Numbered from the stretch's first letter, positions 16,707 to 25,809 are shown. The stretch: DNA of 64,000 nt from Sulfurifustis variabilis (GCF_002355415.1 NZ_AP014936.1:1364001-1428000); one strand, 5' to 3'. The notes: a model not told the origin generated them from the sequence alone. Translations and numbers: made by a program.

Positions 16707-17660
16707 GTGGCCCTCGACCTGCAAAAGCTCGCCATTTCCGAAATCCGCGCACGCCTGCTCAAGGACGACGGACCGGTTTCGCCCCAACTCCTGAATGCGC
16801 TCAAGCGCGACGCCCGTCGCGGCGTACGCGACCTGTATACGCTCGCCAAACGGCGCGCCGATCGCGCGCGCGAGGAGCGGGCGCGGCTCGACGCGATGCT
16901 CAACTTCGAGCGCGTGCTGTGGAAGTCGGGCGTGAAGTACATCGCGGGCGTGGACGAGGTGGGCGTCGGCCCGCTCGCCGGACCCGTGGTCGCCGCCGCC
17001 GTGGTGTTCGCGCCGGACACGTCCATCGACGGCGTGGACGACTCGAAGCGCCTCGATCCGGAGCGGCGCCGGGAGCTCGCCGATCGCATCCGGGACAGCG
17101 CCCTCGGGATCGGCATCGGCGCCGCCACCGTGGAGGAGATCGACCGGCTCAACGTCTACCAGGCGGGCCTGCTTGCGATGCGGCGCGCGGTCGAGGCCCT
17201 CCCGCTGCCGCCGCAGCACGTGCTGGTCGATGCGCGCACTATCCCCGGCGTCGCCGCTCCGCAGAACCCGTTCACGAAGGGCGACGGCATCAATTTCTCC
17301 ATCGCGGCCGCCTCGATCGTGGCCAAGACGCACCGCGACCGGCTGATGGAGGAGTGCGATCCGCAGTATCCGGAGTACGGCTTCGCGCGCCACAAGGGTT
17401 ACAGCACTCCCGAGCACCAGGCCGCGATCCGCAGGTATGGACCCTGCCCGCTGCACCGCGTCTCGTACCCCTTCATCCGCGAGCTGCGCGGGCAGTACTC
17501 GCCGCTCTTCTACGAGCTCCAGGCGCTGCTCGCCCGCGCGCGCACCGCGAAGCAGCTGGATGCGGTCGAGCGCCGCTTCAAGACCTGCTCCGAGGAGCTC
17601 GGCGAGCACGAGGCGCGGAAGCTGAAGCTCGTGCTGTCGCGGCGCTGGAAGGCCCTCTAG
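16707..17660 (+). CDS. rnhB: Ribonuclease HII with N-terminal extension and altered GRG motif
   Basis: The 317-residue protein removes RNA from RNA/DNA hybrids and excises single ribonucleotides. The catalytic core starts near residue 80: GVDEVGVGPLAGPVV (D83, E84), VDDSKRLD and LVDARTIPG hold the acidic residues, and SIVAKTHRD is typical. About 75 residues precede the core, an extension also seen in some Bacillus-type enzymes. Unusually, the normally conserved GRG (or GKG) that reads the RNA-DNA junction is GVG here (Val87). The start is a GTG. The C-terminus is also longer than in E. coli. Confidence 0.9.
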   Translation: MALDLQKLAISEIRARLLKDDGPVSPQLLNALKRDARRGVRDLYTLAKRRADRAREERARLDAMLNFERVLWKSGVKYIAGVDEVGVGPLAGPVVAAAVVFAPDTSIDGVDDSKRLDPERRRELADRIRDSALGIGIGAATVEEIDRLNVYQAGLLAMRRAVEALPLPPQHVLVDARTIPGVAAPQNPFTKGDGINFSIAAASIVAKTHRDRLMEECDPQYPEYGFARHKGYSTPEHQAAIRRYGPCPLHRVSYPFIRELRGQYSPLFYELQALLARARTAKQLDAVERRFKTCSEELGEHEARKLKLVLSRRWKAL

Positions 17661-17664
17661 CCGC

Positions 17665-17692
17665 CTTCACCGCCGCCGCGCGGTGTTACAAT
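17665..17692 (+). promoter_or_regulatory. Possible promoter of the Nudix-terB pair
   Basis: CTTCAC and TACAAT are separated by 16 bp, 34 bp before the Nudix start codon, in a short gap after rnhB. The -10 is good and the -35 poor. Confidence 0.35.
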
Positions 17693-17725
17693 AGCCCCCG
17701 ATTCTCTTCTGCGGTCCGATTACGC

Positions 17726-18304
17726 GTGAAATACTGCAGTCTCTGCGGGGCGCCGGTCGAGCAACGCGTCCCGGACGGCGACAATCTCCCGCGCCACGTC
17801 TGTGGCCAGTGCGGCACGATCCACTACACCAACCCGAAGGTGGTGGTCGGGTGCATTCCGCGCTGGGAAGACCGCATCCTCCTGTGCCGGCGCGCGATCG
17901 AGCCGCGCCTCGGTCTGTGGACGCTCCCCGCGGGTTTCCTGGAGAACGAGGAAACCACGATCGAAGGCGCCATGCGCGAGACGCTCGAGGAGGCGTCCGC
18001 GCGCGTCGAGGTGAAGGACCTCTACACGCTCTTCAACCTGCCGCACGTCAACCAGATCTACGTGATGTTCCTCGGCGACCTGCTCGACCTCGACTACGGC
18101 CCGGGACCGGAAAGCCTCGAGGTCGACCTGTATCGCGAGGAGGAAATTCCCTGGGATCGCATTGCCTTCCCGGTGGTCGAGCAGACCCTGAGGCTGTTCT
18201 ACGAGGACCGGCGGCGCGGGAGCTTCGGCGTGCACACCGGTGACATCCGCCGCCTTCCGGGGGAGGGGCGGGTCTACGACATACGGATGCTGAAGGGGCG
18301 CTGA
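17726..18304 (+). CDS. Nudix hydrolase with zinc ribbon
   Basis: The 192-residue protein begins VKYCSLCGAPVEQ...CGQCG, a four-cysteine zinc ribbon. It then has the Nudix box GFLENEETTIEGAMRETLEE, with the REtxEE metal-binding core. Such enzymes hydrolyse nucleoside diphosphates linked to another moiety, such as ADP-ribose or NADH, and the ribbon resembles NudC-like proteins. The substrate is not determinable. The GTG start is chosen because the ribbon begins four residues later. It is followed 2 bp later by terB. Confidence 0.85.
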   Translation: MKYCSLCGAPVEQRVPDGDNLPRHVCGQCGTIHYTNPKVVVGCIPRWEDRILLCRRAIEPRLGLWTLPAGFLENEETTIEGAMRETLEEASARVEVKDLYTLFNLPHVNQIYVMFLGDLLDLDYGPGPESLEVDLYREEEIPWDRIAFPVVEQTLRLFYEDRRRGSFGVHTGDIRRLPGEGRVYDIRMLKGR

Positions 18305-18306
18305 CC

Positions 18307-18765
18307 GTGCTGGACGCCATCCGTCAGTTTTTCGACAAGAACATCCGCGGCGAGACGGGGGACGACGCGTCGAGCGAACATCGGCTGCGGACGGCGACGG
18401 CCGCGCTGCTCGTCGAGATGGCGCGCATGAGCACCGACGTCACCGACGAGGAGCGCGAGACGGTGCGCCGCGCCGTTCAGGACAAGTTCGGCCTGAGCGC
18501 GGAGGAGACGCGCGAGCTCCTGCGCCTCGGGGAGGAGGAGGCGCGCGATGCGACCGATTACTTCCAGTTCACCTCGCTGATCAACGAGTCCTTCACGCCC
18601 GAGCAGAAGGTGCGGCTGGTGGAGCACCTCTGGCGCGTGGCCTACGCGGACGGCCACCTGCACGTGTACGAGGAGCACCTCGTGCGCAAGATCGCCGACC
18701 TCATCCACGTGCCGCACAAGGCGTTCATCGCGGCGAAGCTGAGAGCGAAGGAGTTGGCCACCTGA
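18307..18765 (+). CDS. TerB-family protein
   Basis: The 152-residue, all-helical acidic protein resembles TerB/DjlA-N domains: LLVEMARMSTDVTDEERETV and VAYADGHLHVYEEHLVRKIA are the two acidic repeats that bind divalent metal in TerB. Such stand-alone proteins are common in proteobacteria and usually unrelated to tellurite. The GTG start lies 2 bases after the Nudix stop, so the two genes are probably one transcript. Confidence 0.8.
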   Translation: MLDAIRQFFDKNIRGETGDDASSEHRLRTATAALLVEMARMSTDVTDEERETVRRAVQDKFGLSAEETRELLRLGEEEARDATDYFQFTSLINESFTPEQKVRLVEHLWRVAYADGHLHVYEEHLVRKIADLIHVPHKAFIAAKLRAKELAT

Positions 18766-18782
18766 GCTCACTTTGTTCTTCT

Positions 18783-18807
18783 CCCTCTCCCGCTTGGCGG
18801 GAGAGGG
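18783..18807. repeat. CCCTCTCCCGC palindromic repeat, also possible terminator
   Basis: CCCTCTCCCGC pairs perfectly with GCGGGAGAGGG around a TTG loop, 18 bp after the terB stop. The same palindrome family occurs twice near 45360-45472. It could end terB transcription, but no T-run follows. Confidence 0.6.
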
Positions 18808-18829
18808 CAGGGTGAGGGCAATAACCTAA

Positions 18830-19316
18830 CTGCTCGAGTCGCTCCGCGACGTGATATGACGCGGGGTTCCGCCCCCGCACGACGGGCTACTTTCTTTGCT
18901 CGTGCAAAGAAAGTAGCCAAAGAAAGCACGCCCCGAATGGCGCGAAAGCCCCCGCCCCTCGCTGCCTCGCGCTTTTGAGGTCGCCAGACAGCACATCCTT
19001 GTGCTGACTGGCGACCGACCGGGATCCTCCCGGTCGCCCTTCGGGCTCGCGGCGCTCGGAGCGCTCGGGTCGGGCGCGCCAGACGGGGACCCCACTGCGA
19101 CAGCACTTCCGTTTCAGGGCGGAGGTGGTTTGGGGTGAGTCCCCGTTGAGCTCGCCGAGCACCGGAGCCTGTCCCGGGGGAAATACGCAAGCAATGATCG
19201 AGCCCGAGGCGCGTTTTAAGCGCCCGGCGAGTTGGCGAGCGTCCCGGGACAGGCGAGGAGCGCAGGGGACCGCCCCGAAGGGGCGGCGAGCGATCCGGGG
19301 CGCGCTTTCTTTTGGT
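18830..19316. mobile_element. Structured MITE-like element, truncated copy (B)
   Basis: It is closely similar to copy A but in opposite orientation. It begins CTGCTCGAGTCGCTCCGCGA and has the same 15-bp hairpin GGCTACTTTCTTTGC/GCAAAGAAAGTAGCC (18885-18918). It runs through the shared interior (for example CGCCCCGAAGGGGCGGCGAG near 19270) but loses similarity after GCGCGCTTTCTTTT at about 19316, so the second terminal inverted repeat is missing. Confidence 0.75.
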
Positions 19317-19590
19317 GACTTTGGATGCGCGCCGTCCGTGGCGCGCCCCCTGCGGGCGCGCTCGTGAGGCGCGCGTCCAATTTCGCTCCCGGCGAAATTG
19401 TCTTTGCACGAGCGAAGACCCATTCGACGGGATCGAATGGGGACAGCCGCAGGCTGCCCGCAGGGCGAAGGCCCGGGAAGGCCTGAGTCCAAAGCCACCT
19501 GCCGTGGGTCAGCCACCCACAAGTACAGATTATTACTTCGACTGGCCGCCCGGAGGGCGGTCGACAACTAGACGGACTGCTCGCAAGCAC
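19317..19590. repeat. Run of short palindromes replacing the end of element B
   Basis: The 274 bp hold successive hairpins: TTGGATGCGCGCC with GGCGCGCGTCCAA, AATTTCGC with GCGAAATT, CATTCGA with TCGAATG, CAGCC with GGCTG, and CCGCC with GGCGG. No gene is supported. The stretch TCTTTGCACGAGCGAAGA recalls the element's end hairpin, so this may be a rearranged or nested terminus. Confidence 0.55.
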
Positions 19591-19596
19591 AACGAA

Positions 19597-21732
19597 CTAT
19601 CCCCGCCGCCAGGCATGATATCGCTCCAGTAACCGCAGCATCCCTTCCGGCGCGTGCGCCCGCTTCCACGCGCCCGCCGCGTACTTGTTCGCCTCCGCGA
19701 AGGTCGGGTAGATGTGGATCGTCGAGAGGATCTTGTTGAGCCCGAGGCCGTGGCGCATGGCGGCCACGTACTCGGCGATGATCTCGCCCGCATGTGAGCC
19801 GGCGATGGTCGCGCCGAGTATCCGATCCTTGCCGGGCACGCTGAGCACCTTCACCAGCCCGCGCGCCTCGCTGTCCGCGATGGCGCGGTCGAGGTCCGCG
19901 AGATCGTACGTCGTCGCTTCGTACGCGATGCCGCGCGCGCGGGCCTCGTGCTCGTTAAGGCCCACGCGCGCGATCTCGGGATCGGTGAACGTGCACCAGG
20001 GAATCACCGAGTAGTCGGCGCGAAAGCGGCGCATCCCGCCGAAGAGGGCGTTGACGGATGCGTACCACGCCTGATGGGAGGCGACGTGCGTGAAGCGGAA
20101 GGGACCGGCCACGTCCCCGCAGGCGTAGATGGTGGGGATGCGCGTGCGCAGGTACTCGTCGACCTCGATCCCGCCGTCGGCCGTCGTCCCGATGCCGAGC
20201 GTCTCGAGTCCGAAGCCCTTCACGTTCGCGCGTCGGCCGAGCGCGACGAGGACGCGATCGAAAGGAATCTCGACGCGCCCGCCGTCGTGCTCGCACACCG
20301 CGACGTGCCCGGCCGGCGCGCGGCGAAAGGCGACGGCCGTATGCTCGAGCCGCAGGTCGATGCCTTCCGCGCGAAAGGCGCCGGCGAGCATCGCGGAAAA
20401 CTCGGCGTCTTCGCGCGGGAGCAGGCGCGCGCCGCGCTGCACGAGCGTGACGGCGGAGCCGAAGCGCGCGAAGCATTGGGCGAGCTCGCAGCCGATCGGG
20501 CCGCCTCCGAGCACGAGCAGCCGCCGCGGGAGCTCGCGCAGGTCCCAGATCGTGTCGGAGGTGAGGTAGCCGACTTCCTCGATACCCGGGATCGCCGGCA
20601 CGGACGGCGTCGATCCCGTGGCGATCACGATGTTGCGCGCGGTGAGCGTGCGCCCGTTCACCTCGACGGCGTACGGCGACACGACGCGCGCTTCGCCGGG
20701 GACGCATTCGACGCCGAGGCGCGTATAGCGCTCGGCCGAGTCGTGGGGCTCGACCGCGCGTATCACGCGCTGCACCCGCTCCATGACCTCCGCGAAGTCG
20801 AACTCGACGCTCGCGGATCGCATTCCGTATTCGCGCGCGCGCTTCGCTTCGGCGACGAAGCGGGCCGAGCGGATGAGCGCTTTCGAGGGAACGCAGCCGG
20901 TGTTCAGGCACTCGCCGCCCATCCTGTGCTTCTCGACGAGGGTCACCTTCGCGCGCACGGCCGCCGCGATGTAGGCGGCGACCAGGCCGGCCGAGCCGGC
21001 GCCGATCACGATCAGGTTGCGGTCGAAACGGCGCGGGCGCGGAACGCCGCGCAGGGCGCGCCGCCCGCGCGCCCACTCCAGCGTTTTCTTCGCCGCCATG
21101 GGGAACACGCCGAGCAGGACGAACGCCGCGATCAGCCCGGGCGAGAGCAGGCCGGCCAGCGACTCGACGCGCCCGAGCTCGCGGCCGGCGTTCACGTAGA
21201 CGAGCGTGCCCGGGAGCATGCCGACCTGGCTGACGAGGTAGTAGAGCCCGGTGCGGATGGGCGTCAGGCCCATCAGCAGATTGATGGCGAAGAAGGGAAA
21301 GAGCGGCACCAGCCTCAGCGTGAAAAGATAGAACGGTCCGTCGCGCTCGATGCCCCGGTTCACCGCATGCAGGTTCGCGCCGAAGCGCCGCTGCACCGCG
21401 TCGCGGAACAGGAAGCGCGAGGCCAGGAAAGCGAGCGTCGCGCCGATGCTGGATGCAAAGGAGACGATGACCGTGCCCCACAGCAGGCCGAAGACAGCGC
21501 CGCCCGCGAGCGTGAGCACCGCCGCGCCGGGCAGCGAAAGCCCGGTCACGGCCACGTAGATCGCGAAGTAGGCGGCCGCGGTTCGCCACGGCCGCGACAG
21601 GAAGTACGCCTCGAGGGCGTCGCGCCGGGCCTTGAGGTACTCGAGTCGGAGAAAATCGCCGAGGTCGAAAACGAAGAAGGCGAGGATCAGCGCCGCGAGG
21701 ATCAGGGCGATGGCGAGGCGGCTCGCTTTCAT
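19597..21732 (-). CDS. VTT-domain membrane protein fused to a pyridine-nucleotide disulfide oxidoreductase
   Basis: The 711-residue protein has two parts. Residues 1-225 are a DedA/SNARE-associated (VTT) membrane domain with LTLAGGAVFGLLWGTVIV and LRLVPLFPFFAINLLMGL. Residues 236-711 are a flavoprotein disulfide reductase with FAD motif VIGAGSAGLVAAYIA, redox pair GGECLNTGCVPSKAL (C275, C280), a second dinucleotide site VLGGGPIGCELAQ, TIYACGDVAG, and C-terminal HIYPTFAE. It resembles mercuric reductase or lipoamide dehydrogenase but lacks an HMA domain and terminal Cys pair. The substrate is unknown; membrane-tethered thiol or quinone reduction is an inference. It is transcribed alone. Confidence 0.87.
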   Translation of the reverse strand: MKASRLAIALILAALILAFFVFDLGDFLRLEYLKARRDALEAYFLSRPWRTAAAYFAIYVAVTGLSLPGAAVLTLAGGAVFGLLWGTVIVSFASSIGATLAFLASRFLFRDAVQRRFGANLHAVNRGIERDGPFYLFTLRLVPLFPFFAINLLMGLTPIRTGLYYLVSQVGMLPGTLVYVNAGRELGRVESLAGLLSPGLIAAFVLLGVFPMAAKKTLEWARGRRALRGVPRPRRFDRNLIVIGAGSAGLVAAYIAAAVRAKVTLVEKHRMGGECLNTGCVPSKALIRSARFVAEAKRAREYGMRSASVEFDFAEVMERVQRVIRAVEPHDSAERYTRLGVECVPGEARVVSPYAVEVNGRTLTARNIVIATGSTPSVPAIPGIEEVGYLTSDTIWDLRELPRRLLVLGGGPIGCELAQCFARFGSAVTLVQRGARLLPREDAEFSAMLAGAFRAEGIDLRLEHTAVAFRRAPAGHVAVCEHDGGRVEIPFDRVLVALGRRANVKGFGLETLGIGTTADGGIEVDEYLRTRIPTIYACGDVAGPFRFTHVASHQAWYASVNALFGGMRRFRADYSVIPWCTFTDPEIARVGLNEHEARARGIAYEATTYDLADLDRAIADSEARGLVKVLSVPGKDRILGATIAGSHAGEIIAEYVAAMRHGLGLNKILSTIHIYPTFAEANKYAAGAWKRAHAPEGMLRLLERYHAWRRG

Positions 21733-21809
21733 GGGCCTTTGCGCGGCGTTATTCTTCGTCGGCCGGGACGACGAGATTACGCCAGATACGGGGCAGGCGC
21801 GAGGGCCGC

Positions 21810-22031
21810 ATGCGAAGTTTCACCGATCAGGAAGGGGCGACCTGGGACGCCGCGATCGAGCGCGAATCGTACGGCGCGTACCGGCTCATCTTCGCGCGGC
21901 GGAGCGGCCACGAGCTCAGGCACCTTCTGCTCGAGGCGTCGACCTTCGACGACGCGCGCAGCGAGCTGGACGGGCTGTCCGAACCGGCGCTGCGCGAGCG
22001 CCTGGCGCGGGCCGAGCCCTGGGCCGTCTGA
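21810..22031 (+). CDS. Small hypothetical protein
   Basis: The 73-residue protein MRSFTDQEGATWDAAIERES.. is acidic, soluble and without recognised domain. The phrase LIFARRSGHELRHLLLEA looks like a beta-strand plus helix. Short start-like proteins of this kind recur in proteobacteria, so it is probably real. It is divergent from the VTT-fusion gene and convergent with the next. Confidence 0.55.
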   Translation: MRSFTDQEGATWDAAIERESYGAYRLIFARRSGHELRHLLLEASTFDDARSELDGLSEPALRERLARAEPWAV

Positions 22032-22041
22032 ACGCGAATCG

Positions 22042-22524
22042 TTACTGCTCGATCTCGTGCTCCCGGACCGGCACGAAGCGGGCGCCGCCGCAGGCGGGAG
22101 CGAGCACGACGACCTGTGTCTTCGGAAAGACCGCCGGGCCGAGCCCGCGGTCGAGCTTGAGGAGCTGGCGGCACGGCCGTTCGAGCAGGGCGGCGGGCGG
22201 CAGCTCCAGGCGGAAGCCGACGATGTCGTCCGACTCCTCGGCCTCGGCCCAGCGCGTCTCGGTCCGAACGCGTTCGAGCTCGTGGGAGAGCCCGGGGTTT
22301 CCGGCGGCGTCGCGGCCCTCGGCCAGCGCCTCAAGGAGCGCCTCGGCGAGGCGGATACGGGCCGGACTGTCCGGGGGTTCGCCCGGAATCTGCACCCCGT
22401 CGTGGGCGACGTAGACGCGGGCGAACTCGAGCGGGTCGTAGCGCCGTCGGGTGCGCAACGCGGCGCGGGCCTCGGCGACGGCATTCCGGATGCGGTCGAT
22501 CTGCTCGGAGGTGTAGTCGCGCAT
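22042..22524 (-). CDS. Hypothetical protein
   Basis: The 160-residue soluble protein starts MRDYTSEQIDRIRNAVAEAR with YDPLEFARVYVAHDGVQIPG. No family is recognised, and there is no signal peptide or membrane helix. One cysteine lies at LERPCRQLL and another at LAPACGGARF. Codon use matches its neighbours. The start is the ATG at 22524. Confidence 0.6.
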   Translation of the reverse strand: MRDYTSEQIDRIRNAVAEARAALRTRRRYDPLEFARVYVAHDGVQIPGEPPDSPARIRLAEALLEALAEGRDAAGNPGLSHELERVRTETRWAEAEESDDIVGFRLELPPAALLERPCRQLLKLDRGLGPAVFPKTQVVVLAPACGGARFVPVREHEIEQ

Positions 22525-22807
22525 GAGCGGCGATCTTAGCGCAGCGCGCGCCCCGCGCAATCGGTCGGCTGGCCAGCCCCGAGGCGGGGGGGTAAAATTC
22601 CGCCGCCGCGGAACTGCGCCCTGGACCGGCCGACTCACCTTCTTTGTTCCAGCGGCTCCGATCTCCTATTCTCTCTAGAGGCGAGCGCAGGGAGGCCCTC
22701 TGCCGACGGCACACCGCCGACGACGGGTTTGCATGACCATATATAAGGAACCGCCGGCCACCGCCCGCTCTCCGGGCGACCGGGGCCGGCCGAGGGGCGG
22801 CTGACGC

Positions 22808-24472
22808 ATGTACACGCAGTACTTCGGCTTGCGCGAAAATCCCTTCGCGCTTCCGCCCGATCCGCGCTACCTGTACCTGAGCCTGCGCCATCAGGAGGCG
22901 CTCGCGCACCTCATGTACGGGATCACGCAGGCGGGCGGATTCGTCCAGCTCACGGGCGAGGTGGGCACCGGCAAGACCATGATGATCCGCGCGCTGCTGG
23001 AGCGGCTGCCGGAGAACGTCGATGTCGCCCTGATCCTGTATCCCTTCCTCTCCGTCGAGGAGTTCGTGACCGCGATCCTCGACGAGTTCCGGATCCCGCG
23101 ACCCGAGCGGCCCGAGAGCCTGAAGGTCCTGATCGACGCCCTCAACCGGTTCCTGATCGAGAACCACGGCAAGGGCCGGCGCACGGTGCTCATCATCGAC
23201 GAAGCGCAGAAGCTGTCGCGCGAGGTGCTCGAGCAGATACGGCTGCTCACGAATCTGGAAACGACCAAGGAGAAGCTGCTCCAGATCCTGCTCGTGGGGC
23301 AGCCCGAGCTCGACCACGTCCTCGCCCAGCCCGATCTGCGCCAGCTCGCGCAGCGGATCACCGCGCGCTACAACCTCAAGTCGCTGCTTCCGAAGGAGAC
23401 CGCCGAGTACGTCATACACCGGCTGCGCGTGGCGGGCGCGAAGCAGCCGATCTTCACGCGCTCCGCGATCGCCCTGTTGCACCGGCTCTCGGGCGGCACG
23501 CCGCGTCTCATCAACGTGATCTGCGATCGCGCGCTGCTCGGCGCCTACGGTCTCGGCCGGAACGTCGTCACGAGCGCCATGGTGCGGCGCGGAGCGCAGG
23601 AGATCGGCCGCGCCGCGCCCCGGCGCTACGCCATCGCCGCCGGCATCGCCGCGATCGCGCTGCTCGCCGCGGGCCTCGGCGGCTGGCAGCTTTCGGCCCG
23701 GCTCACGCCGGCGCCGGCCGCGCCTGAGGCTATTCCCGTCGAGGTCGCACCCGCTCCGCCCCCGGTCGCCGGCGGCGAACCGGCGACCGCGAACGGCGGC
23801 GCCGCGGCCGAGACCGCGACCGAGCCGGCGCCGGCTCGCGTCGAGGACCTCTTCAACGATCCCGCGATCGCGCTGGATACCGAAAGCGCGCTCGCCGCGC
23901 TGTTCGCGCAGTGGCGCCGCGACTACGCGCGCCTCGAAGGCAAGACCGGTTGCCAGCGCGCGCAGAGCATCGGGATGCGCTGCGTCTATGGCTCCGGCAA
24001 CTGGAACCGTCTGCGCCAGCTCGACCGGCCCGCGGTCATCGAGCTGCTCGACGCCGAGGGCCGGCGCCACCACGTGCTGGTGACCGGCATCGGCGACGAG
24101 CGCGTCGCGCTCGAAATCGGCGGCAAGGCGCGCGAGTACGCGATCGCCGATCTCGATCGCTACTGGTACGGGAAGTACCTTTCGCTCTGGACGCCCCCGC
24201 CCGGCCGTCACGCCGCGTTCAAGCGCGGCATGCGCGGGCCGGGCGTCGTCTGGTTGCGCCAGGCGCTCGCGCGCTTCAACGGCGAGCCCATGCCGGAACG
24301 CGCGAGCGAGGTGTTCGATCGCGCGCTGGAGGAGCAGGTAAAGGCCTTTCAGCGCCGTCACGGGCTCGACGACGACGGCATCGCGGGGCGCGGGACCTTG
24401 ATCCACCTCGACGTCTACGACGGGGGCCGACCGACACCGCGCCTCGCGCGGCTCGCGCGGGAGAGCTCCTGA
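22808..24472 (+). CDS. gspA: GspA/ExeA-type AAA ATPase with peptidoglycan-binding domain
   Basis: The 554-residue protein has an N-terminal AAA ATPase (MYTQYFGLRENPFALPPDPR, Walker A GEVGTGKT at 50-57, Walker B LIIDEAQ at 128-134) and a membrane helix at about 273-293. A Pro/Ala-rich linker leads to a periplasmic part ending in a peptidoglycan-binding domain (GMRGPGVVWLRQALARF, near residues 470-535). GspA with GspB remodels peptidoglycan so that the type II secretin can assemble. The end overlaps gspB. No other gsp genes are in the window. The 283-bp gap upstream includes an AT-rich patch (about 22735-22750) that may be its promoter. Confidence 0.93.
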   Translation: MYTQYFGLRENPFALPPDPRYLYLSLRHQEALAHLMYGITQAGGFVQLTGEVGTGKTMMIRALLERLPENVDVALILYPFLSVEEFVTAILDEFRIPRPERPESLKVLIDALNRFLIENHGKGRRTVLIIDEAQKLSREVLEQIRLLTNLETTKEKLLQILLVGQPELDHVLAQPDLRQLAQRITARYNLKSLLPKETAEYVIHRLRVAGAKQPIFTRSAIALLHRLSGGTPRLINVICDRALLGAYGLGRNVVTSAMVRRGAQEIGRAAPRRYAIAAGIAAIALLAAGLGGWQLSARLTPAPAAPEAIPVEVAPAPPPVAGGEPATANGGAAAETATEPAPARVEDLFNDPAIALDTESALAALFAQWRRDYARLEGKTGCQRAQSIGMRCVYGSGNWNRLRQLDRPAVIELLDAEGRRHHVLVTGIGDERVALEIGGKAREYAIADLDRYWYGKYLSLWTPPPGRHAAFKRGMRGPGVVWLRQALARFNGEPMPERASEVFDRALEEQVKAFQRRHGLDDDGIAGRGTLIHLDVYDGGRPTPRLARLARESS

Positions 24473-25239
24473 TGTCGTATATCCTGCAGGCCCTGCGGCG
24501 GTCGGAGGAGACGCAGCGCTCGCCCGAGCCGCCGCCGATACCCGCCACCGTTCCGGATCTCGCGGAAGAGCCCCGTCGCGTTTTCGTCTGGGCGGCGGTC
24601 GTGCTGGCGATCCTGGGTGTGGCGGCGGCCGTCGCCGCCGGCTACTACGTGTACGTCGGCCGCGGCGAAACCGCGAGCGTGGCCGTGCCCGCGACCCCGG
24701 TCGTGGCGAAGAAGAAGGCGGAGCCTTCGCCTCGGGCCGCCGCGGCGCCGGAGGTCGGGCCGCGCGCCGGGGACAAGGCCGCCGCCGTCGCGGAGGCGCC
24801 CCCGGCGCTCACGCCGGGTCCCTTCGTGGAACCGGCCAGGCGCAGCGAGGTGCGTGACCTCGCCGAGCAGCTGCGCGTGCCGCCGCCGCGGCGAACCGCG
24901 AAGGCCCCGGCCGCCGCGCCGCCGATCGCGCCGGTGTCGCCTCGGGAAACCGTGATTCCCGGACCCGCGCCGGTCGCGCCGCCGCCGGTCGCGCTCGTGG
25001 ACGACGGGATCAAGTTCCTGCGCGCGATGCCGCCCGACTTCCAGCGCGAGCTGCCCGCGCTCGTCGTCAACATCCACATCTACTCGCCGAACGAGGCGGA
25101 GCGCATTCTCTATATCAACAACCGCCAGTACCAGGCCGGCGACAGGGTGCGCGAAGACATCCGGGTCGAGGCGATCGTCGAGGACGGCGCCGTGCTCTCG
25201 TTCCGCGGTCAGCGCTTCAAGCTGCCACGACCCAGCTGA
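24472..25239 (+). CDS. gspB: GspB, type II secretion assembly partner of GspA
   Basis: The 255-residue protein begins MSYILQALRRSEETQR, the typical GspB/ExeB start. It has one membrane helix (about 36-58), a long Pro/Ala-rich periplasmic linker and a C-terminal globular domain, LPALVVNIHIYSPNEAERIL...YQAGDRVREDIRVEAI, the T2SSB domain. The start overlaps the gspA stop (TGATG), so translation is coupled. It acts as a complex with GspA in the inner membrane. Confidence 0.93.
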   Translation: MSYILQALRRSEETQRSPEPPPIPATVPDLAEEPRRVFVWAAVVLAILGVAAAVAAGYYVYVGRGETASVAVPATPVVAKKKAEPSPRAAAAPEVGPRAGDKAAAVAEAPPALTPGPFVEPARRSEVRDLAEQLRVPPPRRTAKAPAAAPPIAPVSPRETVIPGPAPVAPPPVALVDDGIKFLRAMPPDFQRELPALVVNIHIYSPNEAERILYINNRQYQAGDRVREDIRVEAIVEDGAVLSFRGQRFKLPRPS

Positions 25240-25374
25240 GCGCGTCGCGCTCGATCTTCCCACCGATTGACACGCCCGAACTGCCGCGTTGTCATGATCG
25301 CGTTCGTCTTACGACGGGATCCGTGCCCGTGCGGCGGGCGCGGCCAAAGCGCATCGAAGGATCGAGGAGGCAAC

Positions 25375-25794
25375 ATGCTGGCCAGGGAAGTCATGTCGGG
25401 CAACATCAAGATGATCCCGAGCAACACGAGCGTCCAGGCCGCGGCGGAGCTGATGCGGCAGATGGATGTCGGCATCCTGCCCGTGGCCGAGGAAGGGCGC
25501 CTGGTGGGCACGCTCACGGATCGCGACATCGCGGTGCGCGCCGTGGCGCAGGGCGCCGACCCGAAGGCGACGCCGACGCGCGAGATCATGAGCCGCGACG
25601 TGGTGTCGTGCTACGACGACCAGGATGCCCGCGAGGTCGCGCGGGTGATGGAGCGGAACAAGGTGCGGCGCGTGGTGGTGGTGAACCGCGACAACGAGGC
25701 GATCGGCCTCATCTCGGTCGACGACCTCGCCGTCCATCCCGAGACCAGGATGCTCGCCGACGAGGTCGTGATGCAGTTTTCGAAGCACCACTGA
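25375..25794 (+). CDS. Tandem CBS-domain protein
   Basis: This 139-residue protein is made of two CBS domains: VMSGNIKMIPSNTSVQAAAE..GILPVAEEGRLVGTLTDRDI and IMSRDVVSCYDDQDAREVAR..RRVVVVNRDNEAIGLISVDD. CBS pairs bind adenine nucleotides and often sense energy charge. It has a strong ribosome site, GAGGAGG, 6 bases before the ATG. It is convergent with the BON/SRPBCC gene. Confidence 0.88.
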   Translation: MLAREVMSGNIKMIPSNTSVQAAAELMRQMDVGILPVAEEGRLVGTLTDRDIAVRAVAQGADPKATPTREIMSRDVVSCYDDQDAREVARVMERNKVRRVVVVNRDNEAIGLISVDDLAVHPETRMLADEVVMQFSKHH

Positions 25795-25809
25795 AGGTCG
25801 ACTCCTCTT

